Positions 21,941 to 34,264 are shown, numbered from the stretch's first letter. The stretch: 64,000 bases of DNA from Mimachlamys varia (GCA_947623455.1 OX392538.1:22939001-23003000); one strand, 5' to 3'. A program made the numbers and translations. The notes: generated by a model not told the origin, from the letters alone.

Positions 21941-24900
21941 GCTGTGGTACATTGTGTAGTTTTGTGTTGATGCTGTGTTATATTGTGTCGGTGAGTGGTA
22001 ACGCTGTGGTATATTGTGTCGTTGAGAGTTGACGCTGTGGTATATGGTGTCGATAAGAGATGACGCTGTGGTACATTGTATCGTTGACAGTTGACGCTGT
22101 GGTATATTGTGTCGTTGTGTGTTGACGCTGTGATTTATTATGTCGTTGTGAATTGACGCTGTGGTACATTTTGTCGTTGTGTTTTGACGCTGTGGTATAT
22201 TGTGTCATTGAGTGTTGACGCTGTGGTATATAGTGTCGATAAGAGTTGACGCTGTGGTACATTATGTCGTTGACAGTTGACGTTGTGGTATATTGTGTCG
22301 TTGTGTGTTGACGCTGTGATTTATTATGTCGTTGTGTGTTGACGCTGTGGTATATTGTGTCGTTTTGTGTTGACGCTGTGGTATATTGTGTCGTTGTGTG
22401 TTGACGCCGTGGTATATTGTTATGTTGTGTGTTAACAATGTGGTATGTCGTTGTGTTGACGCTGTGATATATTGTGTCGTTGTGAGTTGAAGCTGTGATA
22501 TGTTGTGTCGTTGTGTTGACGCTGTGGTAAATTGCATAGCTGTATGTTGACGCTGTGTTATATTGTGTAGTTGTGTATTGATAGAGTGATATGTTGTGTG
22601 TTGACGCTGTGGTATGTTGTGTCGTTGTGTGTTGACGCTGTGGTATGTTGTGTCGTTGTGTGTTGCACTGTGGTATATTGTGTAGTTGTGTGTTGACTCT
22701 GTGGTATATTGTGTCGTTGTGTGCTGACGCTTTGGTATATTGTGTAGTTGTATGTTGACGCTGTGGTATATTGTGTAGTTATATGTTGACGCTGTGGCAT
22801 ATTGTGTCGTTGTGAGTTGACGCTTTGGTATATTGTGTAGTTGTGAGATGACGCTGTGATATATTGTGTAGTTATATGTTGACGCTGTGGCATATTGTGT
22901 CATTGTGAGTTGACGCAGTGGTTGATGTTGTGTTGTGTCTTGACAATGTGACATGGTGTATGTTGACGCTGTGATATGTTGTGTCGTTGTGAGTTGACGC
23001 TATGATATATTGTGTCGTTGGGGATTGACGATGTGGTATATTGTGTCGTTGTGAGTTGACGCTTTGGTATATTGTGTAGTTGTGAGTTGACGCTGTGATA
23101 TATTGTGTCGTTGTGTGTTGGCGCTGTGGTATATTGTGTCGTTGTGTGTTGACGCTGTGGTATATTGTGTAGTTGTGTGTTGGCGCTGTGGTATATTGTG
23201 TCGTTGTGTGTTGACGCTGTGGTATAGTGTGTAGTTGTGTGTTGACGCTGTGGTATATTGTGTAGTTGTGTGTTGACTTGTGTTTATCAGAATCCATAAC
23301 TGCTGTGGATGCACTCATTAAAAATATTTAATCATCTTTTATTGTCTCATTCGTTATCCTGATTAATATCTGGTACGCTGTGGTACATTGTGTAGTTTTG
23401 TGTTGATGCTGTGTTATATTGTGTCGGTGAGTGGTAACGCTGTGGTATATTGTGTCGTTGAGAGTTGACGCTGTGGTATATGGTGTCGATAAGAGATGAC
23501 GCTGTGGTACATTGTATCGTTGACAGTTGACGCTGTGGTATATTGTGTCGTTGTGTGTTGACGCTGTGATTTATTATGTCGTTGTGAATTGACGCTGTGG
23601 TACATTTTGTCGTTGTGTTTTGACGCTGTGGTATATTGTGTCATTGAGTGTTGACGCTGTGGTATATAGTGTCGATAAGAGTTGACGCTGTGGTACATTA
23701 TGTCGTTGACAGTTGACGTTGTGGTATATTGTGTCGTTGTGTGTTGACGCTGTGATTTATTATGTCGTTGTGTGTTGACGCTGTGGTATATTGTGTCGTT
23801 TTGTGTTGACGCTGTGGTATATTGTGTCGTTGTGTGTTGACGCCGTGGTATATTGTTATGTTGTGTGTTAACAATGTGGTATGTCGTTGTGTTGACGCTG
23901 TGATATATTGTGTCGTTGTGAGTTGAAGCTGTGATATGTTGTGTCGTTGTGTTGACGCTGTGGTAAATTGTATAGCTGTATGTTGACGCTGTGTTATATT
24001 GTGTAGTTGTGTATTGATAGAGTGATATGTTGTGTGTTGACGCTGTGGTATGTTGTGTCGTTGTGTGTTGACGCTGTGGTATGTTGTGTCGTTGTGTGTT
24101 GACGCTGTGGTATATTGTGTAGTTGTGTGTTGACTCTGTGGTATATTGTGTCGTTGTGTGCTGACGCTGTGGTATATTGTGTAGCTGTATGTTGACGTTG
24201 TGGTATATTGTGTCGTTGTGAGTTGACGCTTTGGTATATTGTGTAGTTGTATGTTGACGCTGTGGTATATTGTGTAGTTATATGTTGACGCTGTGGCATA
24301 TTGTGTCGTTGTGAGTTGACGCTTTGGTATATTGTGTAGTTGTGAGATGACGCTGTGATATATTGTGTAGTTATATGTTGACGCTGTGGCATATTGTGTC
24401 ATTGTGAGTTGACGCAGTGGTTGATGTTGTGTTGTGTCTTGACAATGTGACATGGTGTATGTTGACGCTGTGATATGTTGTGTCGTTGTGAGTTGACGCT
24501 ATGATATATTGTGTCGTTGGGGATTGACGATGTGGTATATTGTGTCGTTGTGAGTTGACGCTTTGGTATATTGTGTAGTTGTGAGTTGACGCTGTGATAT
24601 ATTGTGTCGTTGTGTGTTGGCGCTGTGGTATATTGTGTCGTTGTGTGTTGACGCTGTGGTATATTGTGTAGTTGTGTGTTGGCGCTGTGGTATATTGTGT
24701 CGTTGTGTGTTGACGCTGTGGTATAGTGTGTAGTTGTGTGTTGACGCTGTGGTATAATGTGTCGTTGTGTGTTGGCGCTGTGGTATATTGTGTCGTTGTG
24801 TGTTGACGCTGTGGTATATTGTGTAGTTGTGTGTTGACTGGTGTTGATCAGAATCCATAACTGCTGTGGATGCACTCATTAAAAATATTTAATCATCTAT

Positions 24901-27900
24901 TATTGTCTTATTCGTTATCCTGATTAATATCTGGTACCCTGTGGTACATTGTGTAGTTTTGTGTTGATGCTGTGTTATATTGTGTCGGTGAGTGGTAACG
25001 CTGTGGTATATTGTGTCGTTGAGAGTTGACGCTGTGGTATATTGTGTCGATAAGAGATGACGCTGTGGTACATTGTAGCGTTGACAGTTGACGCTGTGGT
25101 ATATTGTGTCGTTGTGTGTTGACGCTGTGATTTATTATGTCGTTGTGAATTGACGCTGTGGTACATTTTGTCGTTGTGTTTTGACGCTGTGGTATATTGT
25201 GTCATTGAGTGTTGACGCTGTGGTATATAGTGTCGATAAGAGTTGACGCTGTGGTACATTATGTCGTTGACAGTTGACGTTGTGGTATATTGTGTCGTTG
25301 TGTGTTGACGCTGTGATTTATTATGTCGTTGTGTGTTGACGCTGTGGTATATTGTGTCGTTGTGTGTTGACACTGCGGTATATGGTGTCGTTGTGTGTTG
25401 ACGCCGTGGTATATTGTTATGTTGTGTGTTAACAATGTGGTATGTCGTTGTGTTGACGCTGTGATATATTGTGTCGTTGTGAGTTGACGCTGTGATATGT
25501 TGTGTCGTTGTGTTGACGCTGTGGTAAATTGCATAGCTGTATGTTGACGCTGTGTTATATTGTGTAGTTGTGTGTTGATAGAGTGATATGTTGTGTGTTG
25601 ACGCTGTGGTATGTTGTGTCGTTGTGTGTTGACGCTGTGGTATGTTGTGTCGTTGTGTGTTGACGCTGTGGTATATTGTGTAGTTGTGTGTTGACTCTGT
25701 GGTATATTTTGTCGTTGTGTGTTGACGCTGTGGTATATTGTGTAGCTGTATGTTGACGCTGTGGTATATTGTGTAGTTGTGAGTTGACGCTGTGGTATAT
25801 TGTGTCGTTGTGAGTTGACGCTTTGGTATATTGTGTAGTTGTGAGTTGACGCTGTGATATATTGTGTAGTTATATGTTGACGCTGTGGCATATTGTGTCA
25901 TTGTGAGTTGACGCAGTGGTTGATGTTGTGTTGTGTCTTGACAGTGTGACATGGTGTATGTTGACGCTGTGATATGTTGTGTCGTTGTGAGTTGACGCTA
26001 TGATATATTGTGTCGTTGGGGATTGACGATGTGGTATATTGAGTCGTTCTGTGTTGACGCTGTGGTATATTGTGTCGTTGTGTGTTGACGCTGTGGTATA
26101 ATGCGTCGCTGTGTGTTGACGCTGTGTTATATTGTGTAGTTGTGTGTTTACGCTGTGGTATGTTGTGTCGTTGTGTGTTGACGCTGTGATTTATTGTGTA
26201 GTTGTGTGTTGACGCTGTGGTATATTGTGTAGTTGTGTGTTGACTTGTGTTTATCAGAATCCATAACTGCTGTGGATGCACTCATTAAAAATATTTAATC
26301 ATCTATTATTGTCTCATTCGTTATCCTGATTAATATCTGGTACGCTGTGGTACATTGTGTAGTTTTGTGTTGATGCTGTGTTATATTGTGTCGGTGAGTG
26401 GTAACGCTGTGGTATATTGTGTCGTTGAGAGTTGACGCTGTGGTATATGGTGTCGATAAGAGATGACGCTGTGGTACATTGTATCGTTGACAGTTGACGC
26501 TGTGGTATATTGTGTCGTTGTGTGTTGACGCTGTGATTTATTATGTCGTTGTGAATTGACGCTGTGGTACATTTTGTCGTTGTGTTTTGACGCTGTGGTA
26601 TATTGTGTCATTGAGTGTTGACGCTGTGGTATATAGTGTCGATAAGAGTTGACGCTGTGGTACATTATGTCGTTGACAGTTGACGTTGTGGTATATTGTG
26701 TCGTTGTGTGTTGACGCTGTGATTTATTATGTCGTTGTGTGTTGACGCTGTGGTATATTGTGTCGTTTTGTGTTGACGCTGTGGTATATTGTGTCGTTGT
26801 GTGTTGACGCCGTGGTATATTGTTATGTTGTGTGTTAACAATGTGGTATGTCGTTGTGTTGACGCTGTGATATATTGTGTCGTTGTGAGTTGAAGCTGTG
26901 ATATGTTGTGTCGTTGTGTTGACGCTGTGGTAAATTGTATAGCTGTATGTTGACGCTGTGTTATATTGTGTAGTTGTGTATTGATAGAGTGATATGTTGT
27001 GTGTTGACGCTGTGGTATGTTGTGTCGTTGTGTGTTGACGCTGTGGTATGTTGTGTCGTTGTGTGTTGACGCTGTGGTATATTGTGTAGTTGTGTGTTGA
27101 CTCTGTGGTATATTGTGTAGTTGTATGTTGACGTTGTGGTATATTGTGTCGTTGTGAGTTGACGCTGTGGTATATTGTGTAGTTGAGTGTTGACGCTGTG
27201 GTGTATTGTGTAGTTGTATGTTGACGTTGTGGTATATTGTGTCGTTGTGAGTTGACGCTGTGGTATATTGTGTCGTTGTGTGTTGACGCTGTGGTGTATT
27301 GTGTAGTTGTATGTTGACGTTGTGGTATATTGTGTCGTTGTGAGTTGACGCTGTGGTATATTGTGTAGTTGTGAGATGACGCTGTGATATATTGTGTAGT
27401 TATATGTTGACGCTGTGGCATATTGTGTCATTGTGAGTTGACGCAGTGGTTGATGTTGTGTTGTGTCTTGACAATGTGACATGGTGTATGTTGACGCTGT
27501 GATATGTTGTGTCGTTGTGAGTTGACGCTATGATATATTGTGTCGTTGGGGATTGACGATGTGGTATATTGTGTCGTTGTGAGTTGACGCTTTGGTATAT
27601 TGTGTAGTTGTGAGTTGACGCTGTGATATATTGTGTCGTTGTGTGTTGGCGCTGTGGTATATTGTGTCGTTGTGTGTTGACGCTGTGGTATATTGTGTAG
27701 TTGTGTGTTGGCGCTGTGGTATATTGTGTCGTTGTGTGTTGACGCTGTGGTATAGTGTGTAGTTGTGTGTTGACGCTGTGGTATAATGTGTCGTTGTGTG
27801 TTGGCGCTGTGGTATATTGTGTCGTTGTGTGTTGACGCTGTGGTATATTGTGTAGTTGTGTGTTGACTGGTGTTGATCAGAATCCATAACTGCTGTGGAT

Positions 27901-29240
27901 GCACTCATTAAAAATATTTAATCATCTATTATTGTCTTATTCGTTATCCTGATTAATATCTGGTACCCTGTGGTACATTGTGTAGTTTTGTGTTGATGCT
28001 GTGTTATATTGTGTCGGTGAGTGGTAACGCTGTGGTATATTGTGTCGTTGAGAGTTGACGCTGTGGTATATTGTGTCGATAAGAGATGACGCTGTGGTAC
28101 ATTGTAGCGTTGACAGTTGACGCTGTGGTATATTGTGTCGTTGTGTGTTGACGCTGTGATTTATTATGTCGTTGTGAATTGACGCTGTGGTACATTTTGT
28201 CGTTGTGTTTTGACGCTGTGGTATATTGTGTCATTGAGTGTTGACGCTGTGGTATATAGTGTCGATAAGAGTTGACGCTGTGGTACATTATGTCGTTGAC
28301 AGTTGACGTTGTGGTATATTGTGTCGTTGTGTGTTGACGCTGTGATTTATTATGTCGTTGTGTGTTGACGCTGTGGTATATTGTGTCGTTGTGTGTTGAC
28401 GCTGCGGTATATGGTGTCGTTGTGTGTTGACGCCGTGGTATATTGTTATGTTGTGTGTTAACAATGTGGTATGTCGTTGTGTTGACGCTGTGATATATTG
28501 TGTCGTTGTGAGTTGACGCTGTGATATGTTGTGTCGTTGTGTTGACGCTGTGGTAAATTGTGTAGCTGTATGTTGACGCTGTGTTATATTGTGTAGTTGT
28601 GTGTTGATAGAGTGATATGTTGTGTGTTGACGCTGTGGTATGTTGTGTCGTTGTGTGTTGACGCTGTGGTATGTTGTGTCGTTGTGTGTTGACGCTGTGG
28701 TATATTGTGTAGTTGTGTGTTGACTCTGTGGTATATTTTGTCGTTGTGTGTTGACGCTGTGGTATATTGTGTAGCTGTATGTTGACGCTGTGGTATATTG
28801 TGTAGTTGTGAGTTGACGCTGTGGTATATTGTGTCGTTGTGAGTTGACGCTTTGGTATATTGTGTAGTTGTGAGTTGACGCTGTGATATATTGTGTAGTT
28901 ATATGTTGACGCTGTGGCATATTGTGTCATTGTGAGTTGACGCAGTGGTTGATGTTGTGTTGTGTCTTGACAGTGTGACATGGTGTATGTTGACGCTGTG
29001 ATATGTTGTGTCGTTGTGAGTTGACGCTATGATATATTGTGTCGTTGGGGATTGACGATGTGGTATATTGAGTCGTTCTGTGTTGACGCTGTGGTATATT
29101 GTGTCGTTGTTTGTTGACGCTTTGGTATAATGCGTCGCTGTGTGTTGACGCTGTGTTATATTGTGTAGTTGTGTGTTTACGCTGTGGTATGTTGTGTCGT
29201 TGTGTGTTGACGCTGTGATTTATTGTGTAGTTGTGTGTTG
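21850..29240 (+). repeat. ~1.4-1.6-kb higher-order repeats (five spacer-bounded units)
   Basis: Spacer starts are separated by about 1436, 1561, 1406 and 1623 bp. The sequence of variant units after each spacer (for example TTGTGTCGGTGAGTGGTAAC, then CGATAAGAGATGACGC) recurs in the same order. Units 3 and 5 correspond with a constant 3029-bp offset (24975 with 28004), so a two-unit block was itself duplicated. The fifth unit ends near 29.2 kb and lacks a following spacer. Confidence 0.85.
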
Positions 29241-30610
29241 ACGCTGTGGTATATTGTGTCGTTGTGTGTTGACGCTGTGGTATACTGTATCGTTGTGTGT
29301 TGACGCTGTGGTTTATTGTGCTGTTGTGTGTTGACGTTGGGGTATATTGTGTAGTCGTGTGTTGACGCTGTGGTGTATTGTATCGTTGTGTGTTGACGCT
29401 GTGGTATTTGTGCCGTTGTTTGCTGACGCTGTGATTTATTGTGTCGTTGTGTGGTGACGCTGTGGTATATTGTATCGTTGTGTGTTGACGCTGTGGTATT
29501 TGTGCCGTTTTGTGTTGAAGCTGTGGTAAATGTACCGCTCTGTGTTGACGCTGTTATATTGTGTTGTTGTGTGTTGACGCTGTGGTATATTGAGTAGTTG
29601 TGTGTTGACGCTGGGGTATATTGTGTGTAGTCGTGTGTTGACGCTGTGGTATATTGTGTAGTCGTGTGTTGACGCTGTGGTTTATTGTGTTGTTGTGTGT
29701 TGACGCTGTGGTATATTGTGTCGTTGTGTGTTGACGCTGTGATATATTGTATCGTTGTGTGTTGACGCAGTGGTATATTGTGTTATTGTGTGTTGACGCT
29801 GTGGTGTATTGTGTGGTTGTGTGTTAATGCTGTGGTGTATTGTGTGGTTGTGTGTTAATGCTGTGGTGTATTGTGTGGTTGATTTTTGACGCTGTGGTAC
29901 ATTTTGTACGTGTGTATTGAAGCTGTGGTATATTGTGGCATGGAGTGTTGACGCTGTGGTACATTTTGTACGTGTGTATTGAAGCTGAGGTATGTTTTGT
30001 CGTTGTGAGTTGACGCTGTGGTATATTGTGTCGTTGTGTGTTGACGCTGTGGTATACTGTATCGTTGTGTGTTGACGCTGTGGTTTATTGTGCTGTTGTG
30101 TGTTGACGCTGATGTATATTGTGTAGTCGTGTGTTGACGCTGGGGTATATTGTGTAGTCGTGTGTTGACGCTGTGGTGTATTGTATCGTTGTGTGTTGAC
30201 GCTGTGGTATTTGTGCCGTTGTGTGTTGACGTTGTGATATATTGTGTTGTTGTGTGTTGACACTGTGGTATATTGTGTAGTCGTGTGTTGACGCTGTGGT
30301 ATGTTGTGTCGTTGTGTGTTGACGCTGTGGTTTATTGTGTCGTTGTGTGTTGACGCTGTGGTATATTGTATCGTTGAGAGTTGACGCTGTGGTTACTTGT
30401 GTCGTTGTGAGTTGACGCTGTGATATATTGTATCGTTGTGTGTTGACGCTGTGGTAGATTGTGTAGTCGTGTGTTGACGCTGTGGTATATTGTGTCGTTT
30501 TGTGTTGACGCTGTGGTTTATTGTGTTGTTGTGTGTTGACGCTGTGGTATATTGTGTCGTTGTGTGTTGACGCTGTGATATATTGTATCGTTGTGTGTTG
30601 ACGCTGTGGT

Positions 30611-30638
30611 AGACAGACAGACAGACAGACAGACAGAC
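30611..30638 (-). repeat. (AGAC)7 microsatellite at retrotransposon 3' end
   Basis: Seven perfect tetranucleotide units separate satellite sequence (GACGCTGTGGT) from the element's 3' UTR. Read on the element's strand it is (TGTC/GTCT)n. Short tandem-repeat tails in place of poly(A) are known for CR1-like and some other non-LTR clades. Confidence 0.85.
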
Positions 30639-30739
30639 ATTCTTTATTTCCTCTTTTTGAGATTAACATTGTCTTGTCAATTTATAACATGAATATTACA
30701 TAATAATGTACAGTTTCCTTCTTTTTCATTAGATGTTTG

Positions 30740-33700
30740 TCAACAGTTCTGGAGAAGTGTATTCATTTCATTTATCATCCCAGCTACCGTTTCGCTTAAA
30801 GCAACCATGAGATTGTCCCATTCTCCGTCATCCAAATTTATATTATTTCTTCCACCGAGAATGAAGGAACATTTTTCATCTTCATTTAGCATATCATATT
30901 GTACATATTTGTCAACGCTTATCAAATTTACTATTTGTTCAAGCAAGATGTCCCTACTTCTGAATAATGCAGGACATTGTATGACGAAATGTTTAACGTT
31001 ATTGTCTACAGCGTTTTTGCACAGCTTACAAATAGCGTTTTGAAATTCAGTTCTGTAGGAAAGCTTAATCAGTTCACAAATTTTCCATGTGTTTTTCGGA
31101 AACTTCAGCGTTAAAAGCCACAGAGGATTGGGCCCCATACATTGATGAACTGCTCTATAATACAACAGATCGGAACGATTTTTGCACATTTTACACCACT
31201 CCTCAAAATAAAAGTTCGTTACTACTTTCTTGATAAATGACTTCCATTGAAACTCCTTACAACAGGTACCAGAAAAAATAAATTCAAAAAAGAATGTCTC
31301 GACTTTAAGTTTCACCATTGTGTGCAGAATGTCTACAATGAAGCTCACGTTTAGCAAAGATTGCGAGGTGAACATAAGTGTACATAAACGGATAATAAAT
31401 AGAGCTTTCCAAACAAAACACGATTTAGCATTACACAACTTGTTCCAAAGGTATAGTTTTCTGGTTTCCACTTCAGACCATATATCATCAGGTAAGTCGA
31501 TAGCCCTTGTAGTTATGGCCGATGACGACGTTTTCTCAAAGCCCTGGCACCTTCGAGCAGCATATCGAATAGTTCTGTTTAACGTATCAATAGACTTCTG
31601 TGTAGTATTCGCCCACAGTTCACAACCGTATATAATACTCGGTATTATAATTGTCTTAACAAGTTGTGCACTTTTTAGAGGATTCAGACCGTCTGGATGA
31701 ACACCTATACTCATTAAGCTGTTAAGATTTCTCCTCCCTTTACCGCACGCGCTCTCTATAGCGACATCGGGTTTCAGATTCGAACAAAATGTTATTCCCG
31801 CGTAAACTTTTGAATCAGTCCATTTGATATCTGTGCCTCCCAGCGAACATCGAGCTGATTTATGTCTGGCGTTTCGTCTCTTATATGAAAATTCCATCAA
31901 TGACGATTTAGCAGAGTTATAATTCAGCCTCCAGCGATTAGCATACGCGTATACAGTGTCTAGTTGACTTTGCAGATTTGTTATACTGCCAGCTAGTAAA
32001 AGCGTATCGTCTGCTAGAAACACACAGGGGATGTGCAATTTTTGAACTAACAATCCCTGTCTCTCATCATCTAGATCACATACAAGATCATTTATCATCA
32101 CGAGAAATAACCAGGCTGATAAAGTTCTTCCTTGACCGACCCCTTGCCTAACCGAATAGGCTTCACTAAGCTTCCCATCAAACATCACACGCGAAGTCAC
32201 ATTTTGGAATGAGCCTTGTAGTATTCTCCAGAACTTACCACTAAAGCCGAGATTGTACACTTTATGCAGTAATCCGTCTATCCACACACTATTAAATGCT
32301 TTAGCATTATCCAAAAATGCAGCAAATACCTTCGATTTATTTTCGATATAGTGGCATATTGATTCTTTGACAGTGAATGCCGCCATGATGCTTCCACATT
32401 CCGGTCTGAACCCCTGTTGTAATCTATGCGGAAACTGTATTTCACCACATCGAGCCATTAACCTCTGATATATTACTTTTTCGAACAGCTTTTGTAGAAC
32501 TGGTGTTAACGTGATGTCTCTATAATTGTTTATATCCAGTTTGTCTTTGTTACCACCTTTAAATAATGTGATAACTATGCCCTTTTTAAAATGTACGGGA
32601 TATTCCTCCTTCTCTAGGATTTTATTGAAGAGTAAAACGATACAGTCAAGCAGACTTTTACCGCCAAAGCGAATGTGTTCAATGACTATATTATCATGAC
32701 CGCCCGCCTTACCGTTTTCCATACTTCTGATTGCTATCACGATTTCACTTGTTGAAATATCCCGATCACAAATGCCATCGTTATTTGCAAAACTATTGTG
32801 GAACATATCACGGATATCTAATTGTACCTTAGCCCGATGACTATCGTCGAAGTTGGCCTGCTCTGACGGTAGAGCTAACTTACTGTAGTGCTCAAACCAA
32901 ACCTTTCTCAGTTCATCTGAATCGCGGATGATTTTATTGTCAACTTTCAGATCTGAACATCTAGGACCATTACACTTTCTTGCCCGAACCGCCTTGTAGA
33001 ATGTACCGATGTCGAGTTCAGCTGATTCTAGCAAACGTTCAAGCTGCTGTTGTTCATAGAGCTCTCTTGCTTCTTTTAATGCTTTTCGGAAAACTTTTTT
33101 AGAATCTTTATACTCTTTGTAAGAATTATGTTCTACACCGCGCGGACGACCCTCAGATTTCCACACACTGCGAAACTGTCTCATTGACGAATGGAGTTCC
33201 TTCACACTTCCGAAATTCCAGTAAGGTTTCAAATATTTACGATACTTTTTCACTGGCAGTGTAGTTTTGGATGATTCCTTTATTGTGGAAACAATGATAT
33301 TTATAAAACTGTCCAGATCATCGCAATTTTCCGCCTCTCGGAGAATTGATCTATTTTTGATCAGTTGCGTTACTTTGCTGGAATAGGCAGCCTTTTGCTC
33401 GGGAGACGCTTTTCCCCAGTTAACGGCCTGTTGTGACGATATATCTCTGTGCTTGTTCCTCAAAATGCAACAAAGTTCAATAGACACAGGCAAATGATCT
33501 GACGCATTGATAAAATGATCATCGTGTATTTGACAAGTTTTTACATAATCTATAGTATGTGCTCCTATAAGAACGTGATCGATCAATGAGCTGTTCAAGC
33601 CGTCCCATGATATATAAGTCACATCACCTCCTTTCGCCCATTGTTGCGAATTAACAGAGATAAGATCGTTATCTACAATAAACGACTCAAGGATTTTACC

Positions 33701-34264
33701 TCTTTCGTTTGCCTCGTAGCGATTCTTTTTACCGAACCGTTCTGATAATCGCCCGTTAAAGTCACCAAGAATAACGACGGGTCCTTGTTCACTATAACAT
33801 TGGTATAAGTCCGACAGCGTTTGTAATGTTTCTCGGTACAGAGACATGGGAAGATTAGTCGATGGCATCAATATCCCGAATATATACAAAAACGACTTGT
33901 CGGCCAGTTGAACAGACACCCCTATTATGCGATCATTTCCCTCATTAGTTAAAGGCGATACCTTCAGGGTTTTCTTCCAAAGAATCGCGATTCCACCAAA
34001 TCCTCTCTGGTGCGTCCTTAGTTCAAGTTCTGTAGGTATACGTTCATCACTTCGTCCGAACGCGTCAAAGTTACAATCGATACTATTCAGGAAATTAAGC
34101 TGTTCTGGCGGTAACCAATGTTCTGTAATAACAGCAATATCTGTACTAAGAAGAATCTCGCCTAGTAAAGGAGTGCCATACATAACCCCTCGAGTGTTCC
34201 ATGTAAGCAGCTTCAAGACAAATATGACTAGGAACGATATAAGCCACACAGAGTTCATCACCAT
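30740..34264 (-). CDS. retrotransposon ORF2: endonuclease-reverse transcriptase
   Basis: A protein of 1174 residues that would nick target DNA and reverse-transcribe the element RNA at the nick. Residues ~18-260 form an APE-like endonuclease: LTWNTRG near 20, TEHW near 48, GDFNGR near 157, LIDHVLI near 217 and NASDHLPV near 245 supply the expected catalytic N, E, D, N, D and H. The reverse transcriptase lies at ~490-800: NYRDITLTPVLQKLFEK near 570, motif A FLDNAKAFNSV near 640, RQGVGQGRTLSAWLF near 697 and motif C FLADDTLLLA near 740. Motif A keeps the first Asp but has N where AFD is usual, and motif C is LADD rather than Y/FADD. A CCHC knuckle (CKLC...HFVIQC) lies near 1070-1087. The extreme N-terminus is unusually hydrophobic (VWLISFLVIFVLKLL). 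Two in-frame ATGs (34264 and 34258) are possible starts; the second overlaps the ORF1 stop as TGATG. Confidence 0.93.
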   Translation of the reverse strand: MVMNSVWLISFLVIFVLKLLTWNTRGVMYGTPLLGEILLSTDIAVITEHWLPPEQLNFLNSIDCNFDAFGRSDERIPTELELRTHQRGFGGIAILWKKTLKVSPLTNEGNDRIIGVSVQLADKSFLYIFGILMPSTNLPMSLYRETLQTLSDLYQCYSEQGPVVILGDFNGRLSERFGKKNRYEANERGKILESFIVDNDLISVNSQQWAKGGDVTYISWDGLNSSLIDHVLIGAHTIDYVKTCQIHDDHFINASDHLPVSIELCCILRNKHRDISSQQAVNWGKASPEQKAAYSSKVTQLIKNRSILREAENCDDLDSFINIIVSTIKESSKTTLPVKKYRKYLKPYWNFGSVKELHSSMRQFRSVWKSEGRPRGVEHNSYKEYKDSKKVFRKALKEARELYEQQQLERLLESAELDIGTFYKAVRARKCNGPRCSDLKVDNKIIRDSDELRKVWFEHYSKLALPSEQANFDDSHRAKVQLDIRDMFHNSFANNDGICDRDISTSEIVIAIRSMENGKAGGHDNIVIEHIRFGGKSLLDCIVLLFNKILEKEEYPVHFKKGIVITLFKGGNKDKLDINNYRDITLTPVLQKLFEKVIYQRLMARCGEIQFPHRLQQGFRPECGSIMAAFTVKESICHYIENKSKVFAAFLDNAKAFNSVWIDGLLHKVYNLGFSGKFWRILQGSFQNVTSRVMFDGKLSEAYSVRQGVGQGRTLSAWLFLVMINDLVCDLDDERQGLLVQKLHIPCVFLADDTLLLAGSITNLQSQLDTVYAYANRWRLNYNSAKSSLMEFSYKRRNARHKSARCSLGGTDIKWTDSKVYAGITFCSNLKPDVAIESACGKGRRNLNSLMSIGVHPDGLNPLKSAQLVKTIIIPSIIYGCELWANTTQKSIDTLNRTIRYAARRCQGFEKTSSSAITTRAIDLPDDIWSEVETRKLYLWNKLCNAKSCFVWKALFIIRLCTLMFTSQSLLNVSFIVDILHTMVKLKVETFFFEFIFSGTCCKEFQWKSFIKKVVTNFYFEEWCKMCKNRSDLLYYRAVHQCMGPNPLWLLTLKFPKNTWKICELIKLSYRTEFQNAICKLCKNAVDNNVKHFVIQCPALFRSRDILLEQIVNLISVDKYVQYDMLNEDEKCSFILGGRNNINLDDGEWDNLMVALSETVAGMINEMNTLLQNC
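34256..34264 (-). promoter_or_regulatory. overlapping stop-start (TGATG) between ORF1 and ORF2
   Basis: On the minus strand the junction reads ACATGGTGATGAAC. ORF1 ends D-T-W-stop (TGA, 34260-34258). ORF2 frame has ATG at 34264 and again at 34258, the latter sharing bases with the TGA. Stop-start overlap coupling is established for some non-LTR elements (UAAUG in silkworm SART1); here it is inferred from sequence only. Confidence 0.7.

Larger units (their letters stand above)
19535..30610 (+). repeat. 31-bp satellite array, left block
   Basis: Tandem units of 31 bp, plus-strand core TGTTGACGCTGTGGTATATT followed by GTGT(C/A)GTTGTG. Common variants are GG for GA in the core (TTGGCGC), GATATATT for GGTATATT, and truncated 28-30-bp units. 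About 25 of 31 bases on the plus strand are G or T. The block from 19.5 to 21.8 kb is irregular. From 21.85 to about 29.2 kb it is organised into ~1.4-1.6-kb higher-order units marked by a 91-bp spacer. Minus-strand ORFs here (for example 22262-22954, 26381-27421) are satellite translations, not genes. Confidence 0.95.

Noticed and set aside
19535..30610. CRISPR array
   Set aside because: The units are contiguous with no unique spacers of regular size, the genome is animal, and no cas-like genes are present; the 91-bp spacers are all the same sequence.
31320..31700. Plus-strand ORFs inside the retrotransposon (also 30807-31043, 33927-34325 and 34931-35341)
   Set aside because: They are antisense shadows of the ORF1/ORF2 coding strand and show no independent domains.
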